Source: Hyphomicrobiales bacterium (GTDB lineage Bacteria > Pseudomonadota > Alphaproteobacteria > Rhizobiales > OSC116). From it: 64,000 nt of DNA. The stretch lies in the NCBI GenBank assembly GCA_013214705.1, contig JABSRZ010000004.1:248001-312000 (forward strand). The letters run 5' to 3'. Positions 30,610 through 41,151 of this stretch are shown piece after piece; the first letter of the stretch is position 1; every line of letters starts with the position of its first letter. A program made the position numbers and the translations under genes. The notes under the pieces were generated by a model. It ran no database searches. It worked only from the letters and a program-made list of their open reading frames with translations, and was not told the origin of the DNA.

Positions 30610-31566
30610 ATGCAAGACATTATCGACGCGACCACAGAAAAACGCGCGGGCCACAAAGTGAGCGACATTGTGCGCGCACCACTTAAAGACATTGTTAAAA
30701 AATTGCCGTTGCGGGTGTTGAGCGAAGCCGATTTTAAGCATTGGCAAACCAAAGGTTATGTAATTATACGCAATGCTGTGCCGCCAGAGAATGTCGAGAA
30801 ATTAAAGGCCTTATTGTGGGAATTTGAAGACAAAGACCCAAATGACGTTGCGACTTGGTATGCAGAGCAACGCCGTGACCACGCCATGAAAGAGTTAAAC
30901 AATGCCGGCATGGTGGAGATTTACCACCATCAATTATTGTGGGATAACCGCATGCAACAAAAGGTTTATGATGCTTTTGTGGACATTTGGGACATGGAAG
31001 ATTTGTGGGTTAGCATTGACCGCGCCAACCTCAACACGCCCAATAAGGGCAATCGAAAATCCGAAGGCTTTATTCATTGGGATGTAGACACCACCGTGAA
31101 GCCGCTGCCGGTGAGCGTGCAAGGTGTATTGTCATTGGTGCATCAAACCGGTGATGGCGACATTGGTGGTTTCCAATGTGTGCCCTATTTGTTTGAACAT
31201 TTTGATGAGTGGGTGAAAACCCAACCAGATGACCGGCATTGCTATTTTCCGGATATGCAAGGTTTAACCCCGACAAAAATAGAGTTACACCCCGGTGACC
31301 TATTGATATTTAACGCCTTATTGGCACATGGTGTAGCACCCAATACATCTGACGACAAAGCCCGCATGGCGCAATATATCAGCATGTTCCCAGCCGAACC
31401 AGAAAATACACAACAACGCAGTGAACGCATACATTCGTTCGAAAATTGCGAAACACCTGCCCGTAGCGCCTTCCCGGGAGATCCACGCGGATGGGAAAAA
31501 ACCAAATATGCCGATGCGATTTTATCTGAATTGGGCGAAAAATTACTGGGGCGTAAAAATTGGTAA
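30610..31566 (+). CDS. Phytanoyl-CoA dioxygenase (PhyH) family protein
   Basis: GFIHWDVDTT (HxD) and LAHGVAPNTSDDKARMAQYISM distal His/Arg; start MQDIID with AAAGGG upstream. Confidence 0.88.
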   Translation: MQDIIDATTEKRAGHKVSDIVRAPLKDIVKKLPLRVLSEADFKHWQTKGYVIIRNAVPPENVEKLKALLWEFEDKDPNDVATWYAEQRRDHAMKELNNAGMVEIYHHQLLWDNRMQQKVYDAFVDIWDMEDLWVSIDRANLNTPNKGNRKSEGFIHWDVDTTVKPLPVSVQGVLSLVHQTGDGDIGGFQCVPYLFEHFDEWVKTQPDDRHCYFPDMQGLTPTKIELHPGDLLIFNALLAHGVAPNTSDDKARMAQYISMFPAEPENTQQRSERIHSFENCETPARSAFPGDPRGWEKTKYADAILSELGEKLLGRKNW

Positions 31567-31633
31567 ACCATATCGCGGCGGCTATAATACAGATGTCGCC
31601 GCTAATTCAGTTTCCGCTTCAATTCAATGATAA

Positions 31634-32707
31634 TTAGGGTGCTTTTTTCAAGGCGGTTTGTAATTTTATAAACCGCATGGTTCGTTGCGAGATTTCGCCG
31701 CTTAATTCTTTGAAATCATTAACTAACATCATAACTGAACTTGAGGGGATTTTTAGTATCCTACAGCGCATTTCGCCAATTTCTTTAACGGTATCGGCGT
31801 TAATCTCGATAGATTTGCACAACACCGCAAGCGCATCGCTATTAAATTGCAACAGCGAATTGGTTACATATTTTTCATCCAAATTCGCAAATTTTGAAAA
31901 TAAAGTTGCAATTTTTAGCGGCTTATCCTTTTTGGCAAAAATCGTAATGACTTGGTCTTTATCGATTTTGCCATCAGCGACAGATTTGGCGGTTTTTTTG
32001 GCGTCTATCTGGTCAGTTTTTTTAACCAATCTATCCTTGGCCATTTGCTTATTTGCGGTTTGCATTAACAAATTTAGCTTTTGTGGGTTGTTTTCGCTCA
32101 ATAAGCTCGAAAGCTGTAATTGAGTGGTTTTAGAAAGTGTAGACAACACTTTTCTCAATTGGTCAAAAAGATCTTCTCGGTTGATAATGTTAGACAATAA
32201 TTCGCTGTCATTTAAGGAATGTTCTACCAATTTTCTCAAGCCGATGTCGGACAAGTCTGCACCATCATTGCTTGAAATACAGCGCAAAACTTCATCTTCG
32301 CCAAATTGAATCAAGCTATCTGTAACCACAGCACTAACATTTTGACGGCTAGATATCGCCAGTCTATGTTGCTCATCTAAATGTTGGCTAATATCAACCA
32401 AATCACCATCCGTAAATACCGGTGATTTCACCAACATTGGCCGGGCAATATCGGCTTTTTGTTTGGCGATGGCCATAGCAAATGTCCTTGGGGTATTGGA
32501 CAAGGTTGAAAATTGCTCAGATAATTTTGATTTAGCGCCGTCATCCATAATATTGAGCAACTTGGTTAAAATCTCGCCAAACAAATTGATTTCGGTCAGG
32601 TTTATATGCTCATTACTATTTACGAATAATTCGACAATGCCATTCATTAATTCGCGGCGTTTTTCGCTTGAATCAACTTCGGCTAATTTTGATAATTCAC
32701 TAAGCAT
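31634..32707 (-). CDS. DUF2336-like protein
   Basis: ELVNSNEHINLTEINLFGEILTKLL and repeated helical pattern resembling DUF2336. Confidence 0.65.
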   Translation of the reverse strand: MLSELSKLAEVDSSEKRRELMNGIVELFVNSNEHINLTEINLFGEILTKLLNIMDDGAKSKLSEQFSTLSNTPRTFAMAIAKQKADIARPMLVKSPVFTDGDLVDISQHLDEQHRLAISSRQNVSAVVTDSLIQFGEDEVLRCISSNDGADLSDIGLRKLVEHSLNDSELLSNIINREDLFDQLRKVLSTLSKTTQLQLSSLLSENNPQKLNLLMQTANKQMAKDRLVKKTDQIDAKKTAKSVADGKIDKDQVITIFAKKDKPLKIATLFSKFANLDEKYVTNSLLQFNSDALAVLCKSIEINADTVKEIGEMRCRILKIPSSSVMMLVNDFKELSGEISQRTMRFIKLQTALKKAP

Positions 32708-32926
32708 GGTGAGGATATATCCTTATTTCAAAATTAACAATAGCGACTAAGCCCTTATTTTTTCTTTAATTTTTTCTGTTCCCACTGCAAATTTAGACTA
32801 AAGTATAAGGCCTCATCAACAAAATGTATTTATTGTGATTTACAATAGCTTAAATAATTACCGCAGATTTTATTGACTTAACCAAACGATTATGGCTCAC
32901 TATATTTTTTTACTTTGGGCAATAAT

Positions 32927-34531
32927 ATGGGCGAAAATTGGGACTTTATAATCATCGGTGCAGGCAGCGCCGGTTGTGTGTTGGCAAACCGTTTAAGCGC
33001 CAATTTCAAACATAAAATATTGCTCATTGAAGCTGGCAAAAAAGACACCCATCCGCTGATAAAAATACCGGTCGGATATTTGTATTTTATGGCCAATAAA
33101 GTGATTGATTGGGGCTATAATACCGCGCCAGATGCTGGCCTAAACGGCCGCTCATTAGCCTATCCGCGCGGCAAAGTGTTGGGTGGTTGCTCGGCAATTA
33201 ATGGCATGATATATAGCCGGGGGCAAAAGCAAGATTATGATGAATGGCACAAATTGGGCAACCAAGGTTGGGCATGGGACGAATTGTTACCGCTGTTTAA
33301 ACGTGGTGAAAACCATCATCGGTTAAGCAATGAATTCCATAGTCAAAAAGGTGAATTGCCAGTGGTTGAACAAAGGTTAAATTGGCAAATTCTCGACCAT
33401 GTTGAGCAAGCCGCCAACGAAATTGACATCCAAACCACGCAAGATTTTAATGACGGCGATAATGAAGGCTGCGGATATTTTGATGTGAACCAATTAAGCG
33501 GCACGCGTTTTAGCTGCGCCCGCGCGTTTTTAAAGCCGATAAAGCACCGCAAAAACCTGACCATCGTCACCGAAGCCATGGTGCACAAAATTAACATTGT
33601 CGATAAAGTGGCAGAATCAGTGGTTTATGAAGCCGTTGGCCAAATGATAACCGCGAAGGCTAACAAAGAAATAATTCTGAGCGCCGGCTCTATAGGCAGT
33701 GTGCAAATTATGCAATTATCGGGCATTGGTGATGCTGAATTTTTGAAGTCTGTGGGTGTTAAGCCTATGCATCAGCTTGCTGGGGTTGGCCAAAATCTGC
33801 AAGATCACTTGCAAATCAGAACCATATTTAAACTAACTGGCGCGACCACTTTAAACGACCTGTCCAAAAGCTGGTGGGGCAAGTTAAAAATCGGCCTCGA
33901 ATATATAGTTAACAAATCTAGGCCGATATCTATGGCACCGAGCCAATTTGGTATTTTTGCAAAATCTGCCAGCCATTTTGACCGGGCAAATATCGAATAT
34001 CATGTGCAGCCACTCAGCTTAGAAAAATTTGGTGAGCCATTGCATAAATTCTCAGCCATTACGGTGTCTGTATGTAATTTACGCCCCAAAAGCCGCGGAT
34101 ATGTGAATATTATCAGCAATGTTGTGCATGATGCGCCCACCATAAAGGCCGATTATCTAAGCCATGAGGATGACAAGCAAGTGGCAATTGACAGCATCAA
34201 ACATGCCCGCAAACTTATGCAAACAAAGGCTATGAGCGGCTTTAGCCCGGTAGAATATAAACCTGGCGCTGCCATTGTTGCCGATGCTGATTTGCTAACC
34301 ACAGTTGGCGACATTAGCACCACCATATTCCACCCGGTTGGCACGTGCAAAATGGGCAAAGCCGATGATGAATTGGCTGTAGTAAACCATAAATTACAAG
34401 TGCATGGCATTAAAAACCTGCGCATCGCCGATGGCTCAATTATGCCCAACATCACCAGCGGCAACACCAATGCCCCGATAATTATGATCGCCGAAAAATG
34501 CGCCGCTATGGTCATAAATGACCATAGCTAG
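32927..34531 (+). CDS. GMC-family oxidoreductase
   Basis: DFIIIGAGSAGCVLANRLS, GKVLGGCSAINGMIYSRG, FHPVGTCKMG, NTNAPIIMIAEKCA. Confidence 0.95.
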   Translation: MGENWDFIIIGAGSAGCVLANRLSANFKHKILLIEAGKKDTHPLIKIPVGYLYFMANKVIDWGYNTAPDAGLNGRSLAYPRGKVLGGCSAINGMIYSRGQKQDYDEWHKLGNQGWAWDELLPLFKRGENHHRLSNEFHSQKGELPVVEQRLNWQILDHVEQAANEIDIQTTQDFNDGDNEGCGYFDVNQLSGTRFSCARAFLKPIKHRKNLTIVTEAMVHKINIVDKVAESVVYEAVGQMITAKANKEIILSAGSIGSVQIMQLSGIGDAEFLKSVGVKPMHQLAGVGQNLQDHLQIRTIFKLTGATTLNDLSKSWWGKLKIGLEYIVNKSRPISMAPSQFGIFAKSASHFDRANIEYHVQPLSLEKFGEPLHKFSAITVSVCNLRPKSRGYVNIISNVVHDAPTIKADYLSHEDDKQVAIDSIKHARKLMQTKAMSGFSPVEYKPGAAIVADADLLTTVGDISTTIFHPVGTCKMGKADDELAVVNHKLQVHGIKNLRIADGSIMPNITSGNTNAPIIMIAEKCAAMVINDHS

Positions 34532-34651
34532 TTTTTGTTTGCACTGCGTGCGTTCGCTCCGCTCTCTAGCTACGCCTAACGGCGGCCTCAGTCGGCAAGT
34601 TCGCCAATAAATTGGCTCGCCTCTTTTTCCCACGATATTCGGCAACTTTGT

Positions 34652-35127
34652 GCAGAGTTTCGTCTGCCACCAAGAATCCCAGTGATTCGACGAGTGCGCC
34701 CAGAAGCCGAAAGGCAAACTATGTGGGCAACGCGCGGAGGCTAGAAGACGCACACGCCAGTGTGTGGCTGCGCACGCAAGTGCTAACAGTGAAAGAGGCG
34801 AAGCCGAGAGAACGTATGAATGCAGACTTCCAGAGCCTCGGCAGGAGCGCTAACTTTCTTTGTCTTAACGGCTTCAACTGCTGGTTCAGCGGCTGAAACT
34901 CCTGCGCAAAATCTCCACATCAGAACTCTCAGCAATCTCAGGGTGGCGCTCCTGCCGATACAGGGGTGCTTGCATTTATACGTTCGGCTTAAGCCTCACT
35001 GTTGGCACTTGCGTGCGCTCGACTGCGTCTCGCTAGCCTCCGCGCGTTGGCCACATAGTCTGCCTTTCGGCTTCTGGGCGCACTCGCCGAATCACCGGGA
35101 TTCTTGGAGGTGGCGGAAGTTCTGAAT
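34652..35127. repeat. Large imperfect palindromic element, copy 2 (best-preserved arms)
   Basis: Left arm (CAAGAATCCCAGTGATTCGACGAGTGCGCCCAGAAGCCGAAAGGCAAACTATGTGGGCAACGCGCGGAGGCTAG) closely matches the reverse complement of the right arm. Confidence 0.9.
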
Positions 35128-35145
35128 CTGCGGCTGCACCAAACA

Positions 35146-35177
35146 AAAAAGCCCCAACCTGACTACCAGACTGAGGC
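35146..35177 (-). terminator. Intrinsic terminator of ilvC
   Basis: On - strand GCCTCAGTCTGG-TAG-TCAGGTTGGGGC (12-bp stem with G-U pairs) followed by TTTTTT. Confidence 0.8.
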
Positions 35178-35205
35178 CTAATTTCCAACTTCAGAAACCT
35201 AATTC

Positions 35206-36240
<1,035 letters not shown>

Positions 36241-36283
36241 CTATACGTTTTAATTTTTAATTTTTAACATTTAATTTTAATTT

Positions 36284-36793
36284 CTATTCGGTATGAACAG
36301 CTTCACTGCCGCGTGATGTCGCTGCAATGCCGGTACGCGAAGCTTCTACCAAGCCCAACGGCTTCATTAAGTTGATAAATTGGGTGACTTTTTCAGTTCT
36401 GCCGGTAATTTCAAATATAAAGCTATCCACCGCCGCATCTACTGTATGAGCGCGAAAAGCCTCGGCCAAGCGCAACGCTTCGACTCTCTTCTGGCCAACG
36501 CCAGCAACTTTCACCAACGCCATTTCACGTTCTACAGAGGCCGTGCCCAATGACAGGTCGACCACGCTATGAACCGGCACTAACCGCACAATTTGTTGTT
36601 GAATCTGCGTGATAACTTTCTCATTACCGGTGGTCACAACGGTGATCCGAGACATGTTCGACACCGGGTCAATCTCACTAACCGTCAGGCTTTCAATGTT
36701 ATAACCGCGGGCAGAAAATAAGCCAATAACCCGCGCCAAAACGCCGGCTTCGTTATCTACCAATATAGAAAGTGTGTGATGATGATCTTGCAT
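36284..36793 (-). CDS. ilvH: Acetolactate synthase small subunit
   Basis: HTLSILVDNEAGVLARVIGLFSARGYNIESLTV ACT domain. Confidence 0.97.
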   Translation of the reverse strand: MQDHHHTLSILVDNEAGVLARVIGLFSARGYNIESLTVSEIDPVSNMSRITVVTTGNEKVITQIQQQIVRLVPVHSVVDLSLGTASVEREMALVKVAGVGQKRVEALRLAEAFRAHTVDAAVDSFIFEITGRTEKVTQFINLMKPLGLVEASRTGIAATSRGSEAVHTE

Positions 36794-36804
36794 AATTTTA
36801 CTTC

Positions 36805-38568
36805 CTATACCAATCTTTTGCCAGCGTCAGACACTTCGGTATCTGCCAAAACGTCTTCTAATATCATTTCGTTATGCACCGCGCCAGATGGAATCATCGG
36901 CAGGCAATTTGCATTCTTTTCGACCAACACATCAACCAATACTGGCCCGTTATAATCGATCATTTCTAATATTGTTTCATCTAATTTTGCCGGGTCAGAA
37001 ACTTGCAAACCCAAACAGCCAAACGCTTCGGCCATTTTAACAAAGTCAGGCAGGCTTTCGCTATATGTAGATGAATATCTTTCGCCGTGCAACAATTGTT
37101 GCCATTGGCGCACCATGCCCAAACGTTCATTGTTTAAAATGAATATTTTAATTGGCAAGCCAAACTGCATCGCTGTCGACATTTCTTGCATACACATTTG
37201 AATGCTGCCCTCGCCGGCTATATCCACAACCAACGCATCTGGGTGTGCCACTTGCACGCCAATGGCGGCTGGTAGGCCATAACCCATAGTGCCCAAACCG
37301 CCAGATGTCATCCATCTATTGGGCTCTTCAAATTTATAATGTTGCGCTGCCCACATTTGATGTTGGCCAACTTCAGTGGTGATATAAGTGTTTTTGTCTT
37401 TGGTCAGCTCGTATAAACGCTCAACCGCATATTGCGGCGCAATGACATCATCGGTTTTATTATAATCAAAACTACGGCGCGCGCGCCACGAGTTAATGTC
37501 TTTAAACCATGCATCAAGCGATGGTTGACCTTGGCTGCAATTGCCGTCTTTCCACAATTTAATCATATCCGCCAAAACAGATTTTACATCACCAATAATT
37601 GGCACATCCACCGGGATAATTTTACCAATGCTGCTAGGGTCAATGTCGATGTGAATTTTTTTGCTAAATGGCGCAAAGGCATCTACCCGGCCGGTGATGC
37701 GGTCATCAAACCGAGCGCCCACGCAAATCATCACATCGCAATCATGCATCGCCATATTGGCTTCATAACTTCCATGCATGCCCAACATGTTGAGCCATTT
37801 ATCGCCGGATGCCGGATAAGCACCTAAACCCATTAAAGTTGAGGTCACGGGAGCGCCAGTAAGCTCGACCAATTCTTGCAACAATTTCGAGGCCTCTGGG
37901 CCAGAATTTATAACCCCACCGCCAGTGTAGAAGATAGGTTTTTTGGCGTTTTTGATCAGGTTTATAGCTTCAGCTATTTGGTCTGCTGCGCCATCTGTTA
38001 TAGGGCGGTAGGTTTTATGCGACTTTACAATTTCGCCGGTATATACATATTCAGCAAATTGTACATCTTTAGGAATGTCCACCACCACTGGGCCGGGGCG
38101 GCCAGATGAGGCGATGTAAAACGCCTCGTGCAGTGTGCGTTCCAAATCTTCGACATTACGCACTAAATAATTATGTTTTGTGCACGAGCGGGTGATGCCA
38201 ACAATGTCAGCCTCCTGAAACGCATCGGTGCCAATAAGCGGCGTGCCAACTTGGCCGGTGATAACCACCATCGGAATGCTGTCGAGCAAAGCATCGGCAA
38301 TGCCGGTAATGGCGTTGGTTGCGCCGGGGCCCGAGGTTACCAAAACACAACCCACTTTGCCAGTCGAACGGGCATAGCCCTCGGCCGCATGGGTTGCGCC
38401 TTGCTCATGGCGCACTAAATAATGGTTGATATGATTTTGTTGGTAAATCGCGTCATAAATCGGCAACACAGCCCCGCCGGGATATCCAAATAATGTATCA
38501 ACACCCTGATCTTTCAGAGCCAGTAAAATAATTTCGGCGCCCGTGGCTTTCATCGACATTTTGTTCAC
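36805..38568 (-). CDS. ilvI: Acetolactate synthase large subunit
   Basis: FGYPGGAVLPIYDAIY, RHEQGATHAAEGYARSTGKVG, ThDP motif GEGSIQMCMQEMSTAMQFGLPIKIFILNN. Confidence 0.98.
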   Translation of the reverse strand: MNKMSMKATGAEIILLALKDQGVDTLFGYPGGAVLPIYDAIYQQNHINHYLVRHEQGATHAAEGYARSTGKVGCVLVTSGPGATNAITGIADALLDSIPMVVITGQVGTPLIGTDAFQEADIVGITRSCTKHNYLVRNVEDLERTLHEAFYIASSGRPGPVVVDIPKDVQFAEYVYTGEIVKSHKTYRPITDGAADQIAEAINLIKNAKKPIFYTGGGVINSGPEASKLLQELVELTGAPVTSTLMGLGAYPASGDKWLNMLGMHGSYEANMAMHDCDVMICVGARFDDRITGRVDAFAPFSKKIHIDIDPSSIGKIIPVDVPIIGDVKSVLADMIKLWKDGNCSQGQPSLDAWFKDINSWRARRSFDYNKTDDVIAPQYAVERLYELTKDKNTYITTEVGQHQMWAAQHYKFEEPNRWMTSGGLGTMGYGLPAAIGVQVAHPDALVVDIAGEGSIQMCMQEMSTAMQFGLPIKIFILNNERLGMVRQWQQLLHGERYSSTYSESLPDFVKMAEAFGCLGLQVSDPAKLDETILEMIDYNGPVLVDVLVEKNANCLPMIPSGAVHNEMILEDVLADTEVSDAGKRLV

Positions 38569-38703
38569 TACCTTTACCCTGCATCAGCTTGATTTCACGA
38601 TTAAAACTCAAACAAATGACGCTATACTGGGTTTTATCTTAAATTTGACAATTATCCAATTAAAAAAACACAATAATTTAACCAAATAACATTCCACAAA
38701 CAA

Positions 38704-38724
38704 ATGCCTGTCGAACACAGGTGT
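38704..38724 (-). terminator. Probable miaA terminator
   Basis: ATGCCTGT-CGAAC-ACAGGTGT hairpin (one or two wobble pairs) about 30 bp past the miaA stop. Confidence 0.45.
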
Positions 38725-38753
38725 TTTAATCGCTAAAAATGCCCGCGTCAAGG

Positions 38754-39725
38754 CTAAATTGTTATTTTAGACAATATTATTGCCATTTTTCTTTCCGATT
38801 GTTGCTCATTAATGGAATTATAGGTAATTAAATTACTTTTCTGCCATGTCATTTGCCGTTTGGCATATCTGCGGCTTTCGGTTTTAGATTTTTCGATCGC
38901 CTCGGCCATATTGACATTGCCGACCAGCGCTTCATTTATTTGCCGCACACCAATGGCTTTTAGCGCCGTCATATCGGCTGGCAAGCCCATAGACATCAGT
39001 TTTTTAACTTCTTCCACGCCACCAAGTTCGAGCATTTGGTCGAACCTTTGGTTAATTCGGTCATATAAATATTGCCGCTCTGGCTGCAAAATAAACTTGT
39101 GCAGCTGCAAACCGGGCAGATTTGGCAAAAATTGTTTTAACGCGGTATTTTGTTGCCAATCGCTCAACATCCGTCCGCTGCTATGAAACACCTCCAACCC
39201 GCGGATGATGCGTTGTTTATCTTGCGGTTTAAGCCGCGCGGCAAGCACCGGGTCAACGGCGGTTAATTCTGCATATAAATCGCCCTCATAGCCACGCCAA
39301 TGGCTTCGTATATCGGCCGTTATATCAGGTATTGGCGAGATACCATCGACCAAGGAAGTGAAATATAGGCCGGTGCCACCAACAATGATCGGCACTTTAC
39401 CCTGTTGCACAATGTCGACAATTTCGGCACTAATTTGGGTTAGCCAATGGCCGACACTATAAGGTTCAGCTGCCGACATATGGCCAAATAACCGGTGTTC
39501 GGCTTGGCTTTCCTCGGCCACAGTTGGGCGCGCAGACATAATCCGCAATTCTTTATAGACTTGCATGCTATCGGCATTTAACAGCACGCCATTAAATTTA
39601 TTTGCCAGCGATATGGCAACAGAAGACTTGCCACTTGCCGTTGCGCCTGCAATAAGAATGATATGGCAGTTATGCGCGGCATCTAGCTGTATATAATCGC
39701 CAATATTTTTAAAAGGAATGCTCAT
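38754..39725 (-). CDS. miaA: tRNA dimethylallyltransferase
   Basis: IILIAGATASGKSSVAISLANKF, NADSMQVYKELRIMSARP, GGTGLYFTSLVDG, ALKAIGVRQ. Confidence 0.96.
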   Translation of the reverse strand: MSIPFKNIGDYIQLDAAHNCHIILIAGATASGKSSVAISLANKFNGVLLNADSMQVYKELRIMSARPTVAEESQAEHRLFGHMSAAEPYSVGHWLTQISAEIVDIVQQGKVPIIVGGTGLYFTSLVDGISPIPDITADIRSHWRGYEGDLYAELTAVDPVLAARLKPQDKQRIIRGLEVFHSSGRMLSDWQQNTALKQFLPNLPGLQLHKFILQPERQYLYDRINQRFDQMLELGGVEEVKKLMSMGLPADMTALKAIGVRQINEALVGNVNMAEAIEKSKTESRRYAKRQMTWQKSNLITYNSINEQQSERKMAIILSKITI

Positions 39726-40614
39726 GGTCTATTTGATTACCCTAATAACGCCAAAAAGTAAAAAGGCAATTACACCTGAGCTGTTGGTTAAAATCAAACA
39801 CATTATTGGCGATGATTTTATCGCCACCAAATGGCTCGCACCAGATGAAGCGCTAGACATTGAACTAAGCGCGCCCCTAAGCGCCGGCATGCAGACAAAA
39901 ATATTGTCTTTAATCACCCCATTGCCGATAGATTATGCCTTTCAGGACGCGGCAAACCGCAAGAAAAAACTGCTCATCGCCGATATGGATAGCACCATGA
40001 TTGGCCAAGAATGCATCGACGAATTGGCCGATTTTATGGGCATAAAAGCCAAAGTATCGGAAATTACCGAGCGCTCTATGCGCGATGAGCTAGATTTTGA
40101 CACCGCCCTAAGACAACGTGTTAGCTTGCTAAAAGGCATGCCACGTAGCGCTTTGCAAAGTGTATTTGATGCCAATATCAGCCTTAATCATGGCGCGCGG
40201 ACTTTGGTGCAAACCATGCAGGCCAACGGCGCTTATACGGCTTTGGTTTCGGGCGGCTTTACATTTTTTACGGAACAAGTGCAAAAACAAACTGGCTTTG
40301 ACACCATCCGCGCCAATATATTAAATTTCGAGCAAGACAAGCTCGATGGCAGCGTGGCCGAACCTATTTTAGGCCGGCAAGCCAAACTAGATGCGATGAA
40401 TGAATTTTGCGCCATGCGGGGCATAAAGCTTAGCGACGCATTGGCAGTGGGCGATGGGGCGAATGATTTAGCCATGTTGACCCATGCTGGCCTCGGTGTG
40501 GCCTACCACGCCAAACCGATAGTCGCCAAGCAAGCCAAAGTGGCCATAAACCATGGCGACTTGACCTCATTGCTATATTTGCAGGGCTATAAGAGTTCAG
40601 AATTTAAACACTAA
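39724..40614 (+). CDS. serB: Phosphoserine phosphatase
   Basis: IADMDSTMIGQECIDELADFMG, ALVSGGFTFFTEQV, AVGDGANDLAML; AAAAGGA favours ATG 39724. Confidence 0.95.
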   Translation: MVYLITLITPKSKKAITPELLVKIKHIIGDDFIATKWLAPDEALDIELSAPLSAGMQTKILSLITPLPIDYAFQDAANRKKKLLIADMDSTMIGQECIDELADFMGIKAKVSEITERSMRDELDFDTALRQRVSLLKGMPRSALQSVFDANISLNHGARTLVQTMQANGAYTALVSGGFTFFTEQVQKQTGFDTIRANILNFEQDKLDGSVAEPILGRQAKLDAMNEFCAMRGIKLSDALAVGDGANDLAMLTHAGLGVAYHAKPIVAKQAKVAINHGDLTSLLYLQGYKSSEFKH

Positions 40615-41078
40615 GCTTTGGCGTCACTCAAAGCTTCGCGCTCGGCATCGCTAAGTGAGAAATAACGGTTACATTCATTCACGCCGCTAATAACCTCTAA
40701 AGTTTTCATCACATTTGCTGATGTAGTTTCAATGCGCAAAATACACTGGTAATTATAAAATTTACTGGCTTCGGTGATCACTTTATTGACAAATTGACCC
40801 GGAAGATACGTGTGAGGCACTTGAACCACATAGGTTTGGCCGACAATTTCGACCACTCGTAATTTAGACTGCCAACTATAGGCTTTGGTGCCTTGGCTAT
40901 TTTTTGCCTGAAACTCACCTTTGCCAAACCTAAAGAAAAAGTCGCCAATTTTTTTGCCTTGCCATTTGGCCAGCGCAACGCTCACTTCTTCTTTAACATC
41001 AATAATGGTGAAACAAGATGCAAGTCCCATCGAAAGTACGGCAACAGCTGCCAATTTTGTAAAATTTTGAATTTTCAT
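40611..41078 (-). CDS. Putative lipoprotein
   Basis: MKIQNFTKLAAVAVLSMGLASC signal with lipobox. Confidence 0.65.
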   Translation of the reverse strand: MKIQNFTKLAAVAVLSMGLASCFTIIDVKEEVSVALAKWQGKKIGDFFFRFGKGEFQAKNSQGTKAYSWQSKLRVVEIVGQTYVVQVPHTYLPGQFVNKVITEASKFYNYQCILRIETTSANVMKTLEVISGVNECNRYFSLSDAEREALSDAKA

Positions 41079-41111
41079 AATATCCCTCAATACTGATATT
41101 CAAACAAAAAA

Positions 41112-41136
41112 ATGGAGGGAAATATATTCCCCCCAT
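41112..41136 (-). terminator. Intrinsic terminator downstream of degP
   Basis: ATGGAGGGAA-ATATA-TTCCCCCCAT with one mismatch, T-run on the - strand. Confidence 0.75.
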
Positions 41137-41151
41137 CATCTTAATTAATGT

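Noticed and set aside
34612-35125. ORFs of 94 and 101 aa (and 105 aa on -) over palindrome copy 2
   Set aside because: Read-through of inverted-repeat arms; the peptides mirror those of the other copies because the DNA repeats
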